DNA from: Chitinophaga eiseniae
GTDB taxonomy: Bacteria > Bacteroidota > Bacteroidia > Chitinophagales > Chitinophagaceae
DNA: 64,000 bases
NCBI RefSeq assembly: GCF_900167135.1
Contig: NZ_FUWZ01000006.1
Span: 434,001 to 498,000, forward strand
Direction: 5' to 3'
This document shows, one piece after another, positions 1 through 9,381 of the stretch. A program made the translations under genes and the position numbers. Positions within the stretch are counted from its first letter, which is position 1. Every line of letters begins with the position of its first letter. The notes beneath the pieces are model-generated. The model saw nothing but the letters and a program-made list of their open reading frames with translations, was not told the DNA's origin and ran no database searches.

Positions 1-2130
1 AACGCTGGTAATCAGTTTTTATTCGCCGCTAACATTTTTATACTGGTTTTATTCATCGCCGGCAGCCATCTTACAGTGCCTGCCTGGCTACAGGTATTGG
101 GGCGTATGCACCCCCTCGTGCTGCATTTCCCGATCGTACTACTCCTGCTGGGCAGTCTGCTGCTGTTTGTACAGCTGCGCGAGCCGGAAGCCAGCCGCTG
201 GAAAAACCGCTTCACGGAACTGCTCCTGCTGACAGCGGCACTTACCACGGCCGTTACTGTTATTATGGGACTGCTGCTTGCCCGGGAAGGAGGTTATACC
301 GACAACGGCAGCCTGCTGTGGCATAAATGGGGCGGCGTGGCTGTTTTATGGGCTGCTTCCGCGCTGTACTGGCTGCGCGCTGCCGCAAAGCCCTGGCTGC
401 CGAAAGCAGGCGCGCTCGTCACCGTGGTGTTATTGCTCCTTACCGGCCATTACGGCGCCGACATTACGCATGGCAACAATTTCGTGCTGGCGCCGGTGAC
501 GCCACGCAACACCGCCGTGCCGCTGGACAAGGCGCTGGTGTATGAACACCTGGTAAAGCCCCTCCTCGAAGAAAAGTGTATGAACTGCCACAACGCCGGT
601 AAAGCAAAAGGCGGCCTGTCCATGGAGCTGCCGCAACAGCTGCTTGCTGGCGGTAAGAGCGGTAAATTGTTCGTTGCCGGCAATCCGGCTGTCAGCCTGC
701 TGATGGAAAGACTGCACCTTCCGGCAGATGATAAAAAACATATGCCACCCGCCGGCAAACCACAGCTGACAGAGGATGAGGTAGCGTTGCTGTACTACTG
801 GATCAAAGGAGGCGCCGACTTTAAAACGGCCGTAGCCACGCTGCCGGCCCGCGATAGCCTGTATCTGCTGGCAGCACAACGCCTGCAGCCTGCTGCCTCC
901 GAAGCGCCGGTGTATAATTTTTCTGCAGCTGATGACAAACTGGTACAGCAGCTCAGCAATAACTACCGCGTCGTATACCCGATAGCGTTACACGCCGCTC
1001 CCCTGGTGGCCAACTGGTATAACAAAGACAAGTTCGACATCAAATCCGTCAGTGAACTGTTGCCCGTCAAAGAGCAGCTTATCGAGATGCATTTGCAGAA
1101 GATGCCGGTGAAAGATGCAGACCTGGAGGTAGTGGCGCAGTTCAAACAGCTGCGGGTACTCAACCTGAGCTTCACCAATATCACCGGCCAAACATTGGCC
1201 GCACTGGGAAAACTGCCTCATCTGCAACGTCTTTCCTTATCTGGCACGCCCGTTACGCTGCAGCAGCTGACAGCGCTGAAAGCCGCTCCGGCCCTGAAAG
1301 AACTGTATGTCTGGAATACCGGTATGTCTCCCGCGGACCTGCAACAGGCACAAAAAGTATTTCCTAAGGCGACCGTAGTGAAAGGCTTCACCAACGATAA
1401 AGGTGAACAACTGAAACTGAACCAGCCGATAGTGCTCAACCCGGTTGCCGTCTTCCAGCATAGCCTGCAACTGAAAATGCAACATCCCGTGAGAGGGACC
1501 GAGATCCGCTACACGACCGACGGTAGCACCCCCGACAGCCTGCATTCGCCTGTGTTCAAAGATAGCCTGCTGATCACCGGCAATACCGTGGTACGCGCCA
1601 TCGCGTGCAAACAAGGATGGTATGCCAGCGATCCTATACAGCTCTCTTTCAGCAAAACTACCTATACGCCGGATAGTATCCTGCTGCGGAACCCGGGGGA
1701 AGGGTCGTATATTGCCAACGGCAGCCGTAGCCTGACCGACGGCCAGAAAGGCGGAACAGACCATAACAACGGCAAATGGCTCGGCTATACGAAAAACGGA
1801 TTGGAAGCGATTGTACAATTCCCTCAGCCAGTACCGTTGAAAGCTGTAACCATCAGCGCGCTGCGTAATACCGGCGCCTATATCTTCCTGCCCCACCAGG
1901 TTGAAATATGGGGAGGCAACGATCCACGGCATCTTAAATTACTAAAGAAGGTCACTCCTCCTGCGGATAAAAAAGACGATCCCGTTACCACCTTGGATAT
2001 CGATTGTGACTTTCCGCTCACACAGGTATCTTATCTGAAAATAATGATGACACAAGCCACACTGCCGCCATGGCACCCGGGCAAAGGAAACCGTGCCTGG
2101 CTCTTTGTAGACGAGCTGCTTTTCAATTAA
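1..2130 (+). CDS. Membrane c-type cytochrome / LRR / chitobiase-C / discoidin-like protein (5' end outside window)
   Basis: The frame is open from the first base, so the gene starts upstream; a GTG at 76 is only an internal possible start. The N-terminal part has about four membrane helices and a HPLVLHFP motif typical of DUF2231-like membrane domains. A single c-type heme motif CMNCH lies near residue 170 (counted from 76), in the layout of planctomycete-type cytochrome c domains. A leucine-rich stretch follows (about 345-430), then a chitobiase/hexosaminidase C-terminal-like module with IRYTTDGSTPD (about 475-520), and a beta-rich discoidin-like C-terminus. In Bacteroidota such proteins commonly sit beside DUF1553/DUF1501 genes; those would lie off the left edge. 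A periplasmic electron-transfer or carbohydrate-related role is inferred. The exact substrate is unknown. Confidence 0.8.
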   Translation, partial: NAGNQFLFAANIFILVLFIAGSHLTVPAWLQVLGRMHPLVLHFPIVLLLLGSLLLFVQLREPEASRWKNRFTELLLLTAALTTAVTVIMGLLLAREGGYTDNGSLLWHKWGGVAVLWAASALYWLRAAAKPWLPKAGALVTVVLLLLTGHYGADITHGNNFVLAPVTPRNTAVPLDKALVYEHLVKPLLEEKCMNCHNAGKAKGGLSMELPQQLLAGGKSGKLFVAGNPAVSLLMERLHLPADDKKHMPPAGKPQLTEDEVALLYYWIKGGADFKTAVATLPARDSLYLLAAQRLQPAASEAPVYNFSAADDKLVQQLSNNYRVVYPIALHAAPLVANWYNKDKFDIKSVSELLPVKEQLIEMHLQKMPVKDADLEVVAQFKQLRVLNLSFTNITGQTLAALGKLPHLQRLSLSGTPVTLQQLTALKAAPALKELYVWNTGMSPADLQQAQKVFPKATVVKGFTNDKGEQLKLNQPIVLNPVAVFQHSLQLKMQHPVRGTEIRYTTDGSTPDSLHSPVFKDSLLITGNTVVRAIACKQGWYASDPIQLSFSKTTYTPDSILLRNPGEGSYIANGSRSLTDGQKGGTDHNNGKWLGYTKNGLEAIVQFPQPVPLKAVTISALRNTGAYIFLPHQVEIWGGNDPRHLKLLKKVTPPADKKDDPVTTLDIDCDFPLTQVSYLKIMMTQATLPPWHPGKGNRAWLFVDELLFN

Positions 2131-2131
2131 G

Positions 2132-2165
2132 AAAGAGAGTTGCCCTGGCAACTCTCTTTTTCTTT
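2132..2165 (+). terminator. Intrinsic terminator after the cytochrome gene
   Basis: A perfect 13-bp stem (2132-2144 with 2147-2159) is followed by a T-rich tract. It starts one base after the stop codon region and should end transcription of the upstream gene before the lanthipeptide precursor. Confidence 0.85.
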
Positions 2166-2245
2166 ACAAAATAAGTTGGTGTCAAGTAGTTAAAATCTGT
2201 ACACAATCCGCTAATTTCTATTACATCTCCCCGCTCTAAACCTAG

Positions 2246-2253
2246 CACCTTTG
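2246..2253 (+). promoter_or_regulatory. Possible -7 box (CACCTTTG)
   Basis: CACCTTTG differs by one base from the Bacteroidota -7 consensus TAnnTTTG. No clear -33 TTG was seen. If active, transcription would start near 2260 and give a leader of about 210 nt before the precursor gene at 2469. Confidence 0.3.
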
Positions 2254-2258
2254 TATCC

Positions 2259-2308
2259 GCACGCAGCGCAGATACGGACGGCCATCGCTACATATCTGCG
2301 CCGTGTGC
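2259..2308 (+). promoter_or_regulatory. Long leader hairpin upstream of the first lanthipeptide precursor
   Basis: The arm 2259-2274 can pair with 2293-2308: nine perfect inner pairs (GCGCAGATA with TATCTGCGC), one mismatch, then six more pairs including one G-U. The loop is 18 nt. A run of six A follows rather than T, so it does not look like a terminator in this orientation. A leader-RNA structure is inferred. The rest of the 2131-2468 gap holds the terminator and no gene. Confidence 0.4.
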
Positions 2309-2468
2309 AAAAAAGCAGCATCTTTTAAGTACACCATCCCTCAAAATACAAACCCTCGAATGCCTGATTTTTTTTCGCCGGGCGTACATCGCCCGCTTAT
2401 ACCATCCTTCCCCCGGGACAACATTTCACCCACGTCTTTTCATTAATCCAGTATATAATATCTATCAC

Positions 2469-2690
2469 ATGAAGAAGAAGACAGCAAAAAAGTTAAGTCT
2501 GAAGATGATCAAGGTAGCTCAGTTAAACGACAGCGGAGCACAGTTTATTCTTGGTGGTAATGCCGGCTCTCTTACCCCTCCGGTCACTACTTCCAGAACT
2601 ACAGGCCCGTCAGGCCCGCCTACCGGGCCTGTGGACCCATGTGCCTCTGCCACCTGCACGGTAGCGTGCCCGCACGGATGGTCACGGTAA
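2469..2690 (+). CDS. Class I lanthipeptide-type precursor peptide 1
   Basis: A 73-residue peptide starting MKKKTAKKLSLKMIKVAQLN, the lysine-rich leader seen in Bacteroidota class I lanthipeptide precursors (L1a leader type, the group to which the Chitinophaga pinensins belong). The leader ends in ILGG around residues 28-31. The core is rich in Ser, Thr and Pro and carries three Cys near its C-terminus (CASATCTVAC), which suits thioether ring formation. No synthetase, cyclase or transporter gene lies in this window, so modification would occur in trans. Three relatives with the same leader lie at 9112, 13348 and 13583. It could instead be another GG-leader peptide class; the core alone does not decide this. 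Confidence 0.75.
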   Translation: MKKKTAKKLSLKMIKVAQLNDSGAQFILGGNAGSLTPPVTTSRTTGPSGPPTGPVDPCASATCTVACPHGWSR

Positions 2691-2736
2691 TCCCTTTCTG
2701 ATAACAGCCTTCCGGCGATACCGTTATCAATACCCG

Positions 2737-2770
2737 TCAGGCTTCAGGTCAATATAACCCTGAAGCCTGA
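2737..2770 (+). terminator. Strong hairpin after precursor 1
   Basis: A perfect 12-bp stem (2737-2748 with 2759-2770) and 10-nt loop lie 47 bp after the precursor stop codon. No T-run follows, so it may stabilise the 3' end rather than act as a classical intrinsic terminator. Confidence 0.5.
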
Positions 2771-2871
2771 TGGTAAATTACATATATAAGATCATCATTT
2801 TCAGCAGAACAAAATGGTAAACCTCAACAATGGCATGGTTCTGGCTATTATATGCGAGGAAACATTACTTT

Positions 2872-3042
2872 ATGAAAAAAATACATCTACTTTTAACGGC
2901 TGTTGTCGTGATTCTTTTTAGTTCCTGCTATACGGTACACACAGCCGGTAACAGCGGAAAAGTACCTCCGGGGCAAGCAAAAAAAATGACCGGGTCAAAG
3001 TCTGCCAAACCATATGCGCCCGGGCAACAGAAAAAATACTAA
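2872..3042 (+). CDS. Very small lipoprotein with PPGQAKK motif
   Basis: A 56-residue protein with a lipoprotein signal peptide (lipobox FSSC, Cys near residue 19) and a short basic tail containing PPGQAKK and ending QQKKY. The start at 2872 is preferred over the upstream in-frame ATG at 2830, because it is preceded by an AGGA ribosome-binding site and begins directly with the signal peptide. Tiny Bacteroidota lipoproteins with a PPGQxKK motif are common; some carry a dubious 'quinol oxidase subunit 4' label. Function is unknown. Confidence 0.7.
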   Translation: MKKIHLLLTAVVVILFSSCYTVHTAGNSGKVPPGQAKKMTGSKSAKPYAPGQQKKY

Positions 3043-3235
3043 GCAGCATGCATGGTGATTTTACGGCTTTTTAGTGGGGTGTTGCAGCACAGACACCCGT
3101 CTTAACAGCGGGAAATCGATACGTATTCCGGTGCCGGGCAGGGTTAAAGGTACATCGTACCACCGCTGCCCCCTTCTGCCCCGCCTCCTTTTTCCTTTTT
3201 TTCATATCATCGACAGGCTAATCCACTTTAAGGCT

Positions 3236-3874
3236 TCATTTTTTCTCTGCCCAGATATAAGCCCTCCTCGTAGGGTATTCCACCCCTTCATAGGGCCTCC
3301 TTTCTACTGCATCAACAATACCAAATCCGGCCGCTTCGAGTAAGGTAATGATCATATCTGTCTTAAAAAAGAACAGGTCAACATCTACTGCTTTATCATG
3401 CGCTTTATCAAAATGAACAACTTCGTCTCCTGCGTGAAAAGAAAATAAAAAGCCCCCACCTGTTTTCAGCACCCGGTAAATTTCTTTGAAACAAGCGCCG
3501 ACCTGCTCATGCGTGAAATGTACGATGGCATAGAATGCCACCGCACTACCCAGGCAGGCGGAAGGGTAACCGGTATTCAGCAGATCGCTGGTCTCAAATT
3601 TTATCTGTGGGGAAAGCCTGCGCGCTGTAGCTACCATAGCGGGCGATAAGTCCGTACCCACCAGGTCTTTCATACCATTATCATACAGGAACCGCGTAGT
3701 TTGCCCGGGCCCACAGCCAAAGTCGGCACACAGCCCCTTTTCTTTATTGGCAAACGCAAACTCCTTTAGCAACAAGCGGTCAAAATGTTTTCTGGAGAGC
3801 TCTTCCCAGCGCTCCGCCGCATAGTCTTCGGCCACCTGGTTATAACAGTGCAATATTTTTTCCTGTGGGTTCAT
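3236..3874 (-). CDS. Class I SAM-dependent methyltransferase
   Basis: A 212-residue protein with a Rossmann-type methyltransferase core: motif I DFGCGPGQTT near residues 50-60, an acidic residue ending the next strand (GTDLSP), and the post-motif IV region YRVLKTGGGFLFSFH. The length is normal for small-molecule methyltransferases of this type. It is transcribed alone and convergent with the small lipoprotein gene. The 330-bp gap to the divergent SusC gene at 4205 shows no other gene. Substrate cannot be read from the sequence. Confidence 0.88.
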   Translation of the reverse strand: MNPQEKILHCYNQVAEDYAAERWEELSRKHFDRLLLKEFAFANKEKGLCADFGCGPGQTTRFLYDNGMKDLVGTDLSPAMVATARRLSPQIKFETSDLLNTGYPSACLGSAVAFYAIVHFTHEQVGACFKEIYRVLKTGGGFLFSFHAGDEVVHFDKAHDKAVDVDLFFFKTDMIITLLEAAGFGIVDAVERRPYEGVEYPTRRAYIWAEKK

Positions 3875-4204
3875 ATGAAGCCTGAGTTTCCGGTATTAAC
3901 AAATTTTGATTACTGAAAATATGCTTTAAAAACGATATGGAGAAATGTGCCCGCTTGCTTTTTCTACAGCACGGAGCAATCCGGTGCCGGATTTTAGCGC
4001 TTGCTTTTATTATCTTTAGAAAGAAGACTGTAATCCTCCGACCTATTTTTCGACCAACGGCTGTAAGCTCAAGCCAATGCCACAATGATTGATATATGAA
4101 ACCCAGTTAAACAGCCCATTTTTTATCAACGAAAACCCAATGATAATTATGAACCAGGCATAATGACCGGACCCTCTATATTTTTCAACCAAATCTGAAC
4201 CATC

Positions 4205-7200
4205 ATGAAAAAGACGTTATGTCTTATTGCCATTCTCATGGCGATCACCCTCCTATTGCCTGCCCAGCAGCGACAGGTAACCGGGAAAGTGACGGGCAAC
4301 AATGCGCCTGTTCCTTTCGCCACCGTCCAGCTGAAAGGTGCTGCTACCGGCACCACGACAGACCAGCAGGGCAATTTCAAAATAGCCGTTATGGGTAAAG
4401 ACGCCGTGCTTGTCGTCCGAAGCCTCGGTTACCTCTCCAAAGAAATATCTGTAGGAGATGCTGCCAATATCAGCATCGACCTGCAGCCCGATGAAAAGAC
4501 CATGCAGGAAGTAGTCGTTACGGCGCTCAACGTAAAACGTGAAAAGAAATCGCTCGGCTACTCCGTCCAGGAAGTAAAAGGGGCAGCACTCACCCAGTCG
4601 AAAGACGCCAACTTCATCAACGCACTCAGCGGAAAAGTAGCGGGCATTCAGGTTACCGGATCGTCCGGTAATATGGGAGGATCTGCCAGGATCACCATCC
4701 GCGGTATCAACTCCATCTATGGCAACAACAACCCGCTGTTCGTTGTCGACGGCGTACCGATGGACAACAGCTTTTTTACCGGTAATAATCCCACCAGCAG
4801 CCTCGACCAGGAACGTGGCCGCGGTGGGTATGACTATGGTAATGCCATACAGGATATCAATCCCGCTGACATCGAATCTTTGTCAGTGCTGAAAGGAGCC
4901 GCCGCGTCCGCGTTGTACGGCACCCGTGGCTCCAACGGCGTTATCGCCATCACCACTAAAAAGTCTAAATCAGGCGCCGCCAGCGGCATTGGCGTGTCTT
5001 ATAACTTTGGTGCGCAAATGGAAAAAGTATACATCATGCCGCAATACCAGAATGAATACGGTGGCGGTTATAAATTCACCAAACTCTATGTAAAAGAACA
5101 CCCGGAAGGATTCAAAGACGGCAAAGCCACCTATGACGACAACGATGGCAAAGGCCCCTATGACCTCGTCCCGGATTATGAGCCCGACGTGTCCTGGGGC
5201 CCGCGGCTGGACGGCAGGCTCGTTCGCCACTTCTGGTCATGGGACAAAAACAAACAAAACCCGGACTTCGGCATATCGGCTCCCTGGGAACCGCATCCCA
5301 ACAACAATCGCAGTTTCTTCGAGACAGGCCTCACACTCACCAACAGTGTAGCCGTTACCGGTAACAATGAAAAAGGCGCTTTCCGCCTCTCCTACACCAA
5401 CCTTGATCAGAAATTTGTTTTACCCAACTCCAAACTCAAACGCAATTCGCTCAGCTTCAACGGCAACTATGCCATCTCCCGCCGGCTGGAGGCCTTCATC
5501 GGCGTCAATTACGCCAGCACCAATACACTTGGCAGGCCCGGCACCGGCTACCACGGCAGGAACGTTATGCAGGGTTTCACCGAATTCGGGCACCGCGACT
5601 GGGACATGGAAAAGATGAAAGACTATGCCTACGCGTACGACGGGTCGCAACGTTCGTGGAACCGCGGCGCATGGGACGATCAGCCGCCCCGGTATACCGA
5701 CAACCCGTACTGGACACGATATAAAAACTATCAGACAGACCGGCGCGACCGCGTATTCGGCAACGCAGGCATCAACTTTAAACTCACCGATTACCTGACG
5801 ATCACCGGTAAGTTTATGACCGACTTCTATACAGACAGCCGTCAGGAAAGAGTGGCCATCGGCTCACAGGGAATACCCGCCTACATTGAAGCCACCCGCT
5901 TTATAAAAGAGAACAACTATGAAGGACGTATCAATTTCAACAAGTCTATAGGCACCCACTTCTCCCTGACCGCCTTTGCGGGTGTCAACAGAAGGGAAAA
6001 CTACCTGAAATTCACCGGCGGCGAAAGCAAAGACGGGTTAAACATCGATGGCTGGTACAACCTCGCCAACTCCCGGCAACCCGCACGGGCCTACGACCGT
6101 GTGGAGAAGCTGCGTGAAAACGCCGTTTTCGGCAGCGCCTCGCTGGGCTACCAGGGCATGCTTTACCTCGATGTCACCGGCAGAAACGAATGGTCCAGCA
6201 CCTTGCCGGCCGCCCACAATTCCTACTTCTTTCCGTCTGTATCCGGATCATTCGTGTTTTCCGAACTAGGCGGTCTGAAAAACACCAGCTGGCTCTCTTT
6301 CGGCAAACTCCGGCTGGGATGGGCACAGGTAGGTAAAGGCACCATTCCGTACAGCACGGCGCTGGCGTACCTGGCTGAAGAGAACTTCGGCTCCACCGCC
6401 CACATCACCGTTCCCGACCGGCTGAACAATGCGAACATCAGGCCGGAGATCACCACGGAAGTTGAAGCAGGACTGGAATTACGCTTCCTGCACAACAGGC
6501 TGGGAGTAGATTTCAGCGTATATGACAAAAAATCAAAGGACCAGATCATCCCGCTGACGATCTCCGCTTCTTCCGGCTATACCACCGCCATTATCAATGC
6601 GGGGCTGATCAGGAACAAAGGGTTTGAACTGGCGCTCACCGGAACGCCCCTGCAGACCCCGGGCGGGTTCACCTGGGACCTGGGCTTTAACATCGCCCGT
6701 AATAAAAATAAAATCGAAAAACTGTACGACGATCCGGAGAAAGGTATCCGCGTGACCAACCTGCTGCTGGCCAACGCCCCCTTTGCCGTATCCGTGAACG
6801 CCCGCGAAGGTGAAACCTACGGCTCCATCGTTGGTTATGCGATCAAACGGGACGCCAACGGTAACAAGCTGGTAGGCGCCGACGGTTTCTATATCAGGGA
6901 CGCCAGCCAGTCGGTGCTGGGCAACGCGCTCCCCGACTACACCGGTGGTTTTTCCTCCATGTGGAGCTACAAAGGCATTTCGCTGGGCGTCAATTTCGAT
7001 TTCCAGATCGGTGGCCGGTATTTCTCCACCACCACGATGTTCGGCCGGCAGTCCGGTATCCTGGCGGAAACAGCTGAAAACGGCATCCGGGAAAATGGTA
7101 CCGTGGCAGACGGATATACGGAAGACGGCAAGAAAAACACGAAAGTCATATCCGCTTATGATCACTTCAATAATAACAACGGATACGTGGTACAGGAACT

Positions 7201-7459
7201 CGATATGTGGGATGCCGGTTATCTCTACCTGAAGGAGATCAACCTGGGGTATACATTTGAGAAATCATTTGTGTCCGCCCTTAGGCTGCAACACCTTCGC
7301 CTCTCTTTCTCCGCGAGGAACGTATGGCTGATCAGTACCGCCAACCCGCATCTCGATCCCACCAGCCTGGCCATATCCGCTGGCAACGTACAAGGCATTG
7401 AAGCCGCTGCACTGCCCTCTGTACGCTCTTTCGGTGTTAACTTATCCGTTTCCTTCTAA
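4205..7459 (+). CDS. SusC/RagA-family TonB-dependent outer-membrane transporter (no STN domain)
   Basis: A 1084-residue protein with a signal peptide (about 1-20), a carboxypeptidase-regulatory-like domain (about 24-95, GKVTGNNAPVPFATVQLKGA), a TonB plug (about 100-255 with IRGINSIYGNNNPLFVVDGVP and LYGTRGSNGVI), then the beta-barrel ending in the aromatic VNLSVSF. There is no STN domain, so sigma/anti-sigma signalling is not expected. It works with the SusD-like lipoprotein encoded 10 bp downstream to import a ligand across the outer membrane. No glycan-degrading enzyme is adjacent; the next genes are a lanthipeptide-type precursor and a metalloprotease, so the ligand may be a peptide rather than a sugar (inference). 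Confidence 0.93.
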   Translation: MKKTLCLIAILMAITLLLPAQQRQVTGKVTGNNAPVPFATVQLKGAATGTTTDQQGNFKIAVMGKDAVLVVRSLGYLSKEISVGDAANISIDLQPDEKTMQEVVVTALNVKREKKSLGYSVQEVKGAALTQSKDANFINALSGKVAGIQVTGSSGNMGGSARITIRGINSIYGNNNPLFVVDGVPMDNSFFTGNNPTSSLDQERGRGGYDYGNAIQDINPADIESLSVLKGAAASALYGTRGSNGVIAITTKKSKSGAASGIGVSYNFGAQMEKVYIMPQYQNEYGGGYKFTKLYVKEHPEGFKDGKATYDDNDGKGPYDLVPDYEPDVSWGPRLDGRLVRHFWSWDKNKQNPDFGISAPWEPHPNNNRSFFETGLTLTNSVAVTGNNEKGAFRLSYTNLDQKFVLPNSKLKRNSLSFNGNYAISRRLEAFIGVNYASTNTLGRPGTGYHGRNVMQGFTEFGHRDWDMEKMKDYAYAYDGSQRSWNRGAWDDQPPRYTDNPYWTRYKNYQTDRRDRVFGNAGINFKLTDYLTITGKFMTDFYTDSRQERVAIGSQGIPAYIEATRFIKENNYEGRINFNKSIGTHFSLTAFAGVNRRENYLKFTGGESKDGLNIDGWYNLANSRQPARAYDRVEKLRENAVFGSASLGYQGMLYLDVTGRNEWSSTLPAAHNSYFFPSVSGSFVFSELGGLKNTSWLSFGKLRLGWAQVGKGTIPYSTALAYLAEENFGSTAHITVPDRLNNANIRPEITTEVEAGLELRFLHNRLGVDFSVYDKKSKDQIIPLTISASSGYTTAIINAGLIRNKGFELALTGTPLQTPGGFTWDLGFNIARNKNKIEKLYDDPEKGIRVTNLLLANAPFAVSVNAREGETYGSIVGYAIKRDANGNKLVGADGFYIRDASQSVLGNALPDYTGGFSSMWSYKGISLGVNFDFQIGGRYFSTTTMFGRQSGILAETAENGIRENGTVADGYTEDGKKNTKVISAYDHFNNNNGYVVQELDMWDAGYLYLKEINLGYTFEKSFVSALRLQHLRLSFSARNVWLISTANPHLDPTSLAISAGNVQGIEAAALPSVRSFGVNLSVSF

Positions 7460-7469
7460 AAGCAAAGCC

Positions 7470-8948
7470 ATGAAAAAAACAATATTCAAAGAACTGTGCT
7501 TCGCGTCGGTACTAATAATCCTGCTGGCAGGCTGTACCAAAAAATTCGATGAGATCAACCAGGACCCGAACAACCCCAAGACAACCGATCCGGGGTACCT
7601 GCTGGTTGCCGCCGAGAAAAAAGCCATTGACAATGTCTGGAACGAATGGAACAACGGCCGTACCGGCATGCATTACGCCCAGTACTGGTCCGCCACTACT
7701 TACTCCAACGAGAGCCGTTACCAGATCCGCGAAAACCAGAACAACACTTTCTGGAACATACTGTATGCCGGCACCATCAAAGATCTCAACGAGATCATCA
7801 GAATTAATACAGAAAAGCCCTTTGATTATTCTCCCAACCAGATAGCCATCGCCGAGATTTTAAAAGTATGGACCTATCATATGCTGGTGGATGTATATGA
7901 AGACATTCCCTACAAATCCTCCCAGGGCGGCCTCGACCGGCCCAATAGTCCATACGACAAGGCTATCACCATTTACACCGATCTCCTGAAAATACTCGGT
8001 GAGCAGGTGACTAAACTCGATCCGTCCAAAGGATCTTTCCCTGCCAAAACAGATATCATCTATAACGGAGATGTCAACAAGTGGAAACGTTTTGCCAACT
8101 CCCTCCGGCTGCGTATAGCCATCCGCGTGAGTGACGTACCTTCTTTACAGACGCTCGTCAAACAGAGCATCAACGATGCCGTCACCTCCGGGGTATTTAC
8201 GTCCAACGCTGACAATGCCATCTTCCGGTATGTGGAAGCGCCGCCGAACAATAATCCGCTGAACGAATCTTACAAATCGCGTATTGATTTCTGCATGTGT
8301 AAAACCATGGTCGACTATATGCTCGATATCAAAGATCCCAGGCTGCCTGTTTATGCAGCACCGGCAAAAGACAACGGCAGGTATATCGGTAAAGCCTACG
8401 GACTTAACCAGCAAAACGGGGAAACCATTCCCAACAGCGCTATTTCCTTACCCGGCAGCGCTGTGCTGGACGCCAAAGCGCCGGCCGTTTACATGGACTA
8501 TGCCGAAGTGGCGTTTATCCTGGCCGAAGCCATAGAACGCAACATCATCACCGGCTCCGCCGAAGAATATTATAAAAAAGGGGTCAGGGCCTCCCTGGAA
8601 GACCGTGGCGTGGCCGCCGCCGCCATAGACCCATACATTGCCGGTGTTCCTTATAATGGCGGCGACTGGAAGAACGTGATCGGTACACAAAAGTGGATCG
8701 CCCTGTACATGCAAGGCATGGAAGGCTGGTTCGAAAGGCTGCGTCTCGACTTCAAAAAACCCAACGGACAAGCCCTTTTCGTGGCGCCAGTTGACGGCTC
8801 CCTCGACCGTGAAGTCACCGTCGTGCCCACCCGCATGACCTACCCCGTGGACGAACAACAGCTGAATAAAAGCAACTACGACAAAGCAGTCCAGTCTATC
8901 GGCGGAAAAGACAGTAAAGCAGCCAAACATTTCTGGGACCTTTATTAG
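7470..8948 (+). CDS. SusD/RagB-family nutrient-binding outer-membrane lipoprotein
   Basis: A 492-residue lipoprotein with signal peptide and lipobox LLAGC, followed by TKKFDEINQDPNNP, typical of the SusD-like group 2 proteins. The start at 7470 is chosen because it follows the SusC stop by 10 bp and begins with the signal peptide; the longer open frame from 7398 overlaps SusC. The alpha-helical TPR-like body is about the usual length. It would cap the SusC barrel at the cell surface and bind the ligand. Confidence 0.92.
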   Translation: MKKTIFKELCFASVLIILLAGCTKKFDEINQDPNNPKTTDPGYLLVAAEKKAIDNVWNEWNNGRTGMHYAQYWSATTYSNESRYQIRENQNNTFWNILYAGTIKDLNEIIRINTEKPFDYSPNQIAIAEILKVWTYHMLVDVYEDIPYKSSQGGLDRPNSPYDKAITIYTDLLKILGEQVTKLDPSKGSFPAKTDIIYNGDVNKWKRFANSLRLRIAIRVSDVPSLQTLVKQSINDAVTSGVFTSNADNAIFRYVEAPPNNNPLNESYKSRIDFCMCKTMVDYMLDIKDPRLPVYAAPAKDNGRYIGKAYGLNQQNGETIPNSAISLPGSAVLDAKAPAVYMDYAEVAFILAEAIERNIITGSAEEYYKKGVRASLEDRGVAAAAIDPYIAGVPYNGGDWKNVIGTQKWIALYMQGMEGWFERLRLDFKKPNGQALFVAPVDGSLDREVTVVPTRMTYPVDEQQLNKSNYDKAVQSIGGKDSKAAKHFWDLY

Positions 8949-8983
8949 TAAACTCTTGAGAATATAGAGACGGTCATCAAAAC

Positions 8984-9017
8984 AGGTCGGTCTTCGCAGG
9001 AAGGCCGGCCTCTTCTT
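8984..9017 (+). terminator. Terminator of the first SusCD pair
   Basis: A 12-bp stem (8984-8995 with 9000-9011, two G-U pairs) with a 4-nt loop, followed by a T-rich tract. It separates SusCD from precursor 2, which should therefore have its own promoter or depend on read-through. Confidence 0.65.
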
Positions 9018-9111
9018 TTCAGCCAGCGGTGACCCCGGAGAAATAACGATGCGCTGAAAACCACCCATGGCGCAGAAGACAGGGTGGAATCATCTTTTAA
9101 ATCTTAATGTT

Positions 9112-9285
9112 ATGAAAAAGAAAATGTCGTTGACCAAAAAACTGATGTTGACCAAAAACATTGTAGGGACCATGACCAACCATCAGCAGGCAACTATCCT
9201 GGGCGGCCGTCTCACCACTATCGGGAGAACATGCCACGTGACCGGAGGCTGTCCTGTAGCGCCTGAACACCCGGGCCAAGGCTGA
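9112..9285 (+). CDS. Class I lanthipeptide-type precursor peptide 2
   Basis: A 57-residue peptide with leader MKKKMSLTKKLMLTKNIVG and a GG site in ILGG (about residues 30-33). The short core is RLTTIGRTCHVTGGCPVAP followed by EHPGQG, with two Cys and several Thr. The start at 9112 is preferred over the longer frame from 9067 because the family leader begins at this Met. The 19 bases from AATGTT through the start (about 9106-9124) are identical to those at precursor 3. It lies between SusD and a secreted metalloprotease, with no modification enzymes nearby. Confidence 0.75.
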   Translation: MKKKMSLTKKLMLTKNIVGTMTNHQQATILGGRLTTIGRTCHVTGGCPVAPEHPGQG

Positions 9286-9291
9286 TAAAAC

Positions 9292-9333
9292 AACGGAAAC
9301 CGCATAACCGGCGGTTTCCGTTATAGTCATTTT
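9292..9333 (+). terminator. Terminator after precursor 2
   Basis: A perfect 12-bp stem (9292-9303 with 9311-9322) with a 7-nt loop, followed about 8 nt later by TTTT. Confidence 0.7.
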
Positions 9334-9373
9334 CCCCTTAAAATAATATCCCCAACAAATAAAAACTATTCCT

Positions 9374-9381
9374 TATTTTTG
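9374..9381 (+). promoter_or_regulatory. Possible -7 box (TATTTTTG) for the metalloprotease gene
   Basis: TATTTTTG matches the Bacteroidota -7 consensus TAnnTTTG. No clear -33 TTG lies at the right distance. It would give a leader of about 165 nt. Confidence 0.35.

Noticed and set aside
3074..3343. 89-residue plus-strand open frame
   Set aside because: Its second half is antisense to the methyltransferase, and its product shows no signal or family pattern; the first part is plain intergenic DNA.
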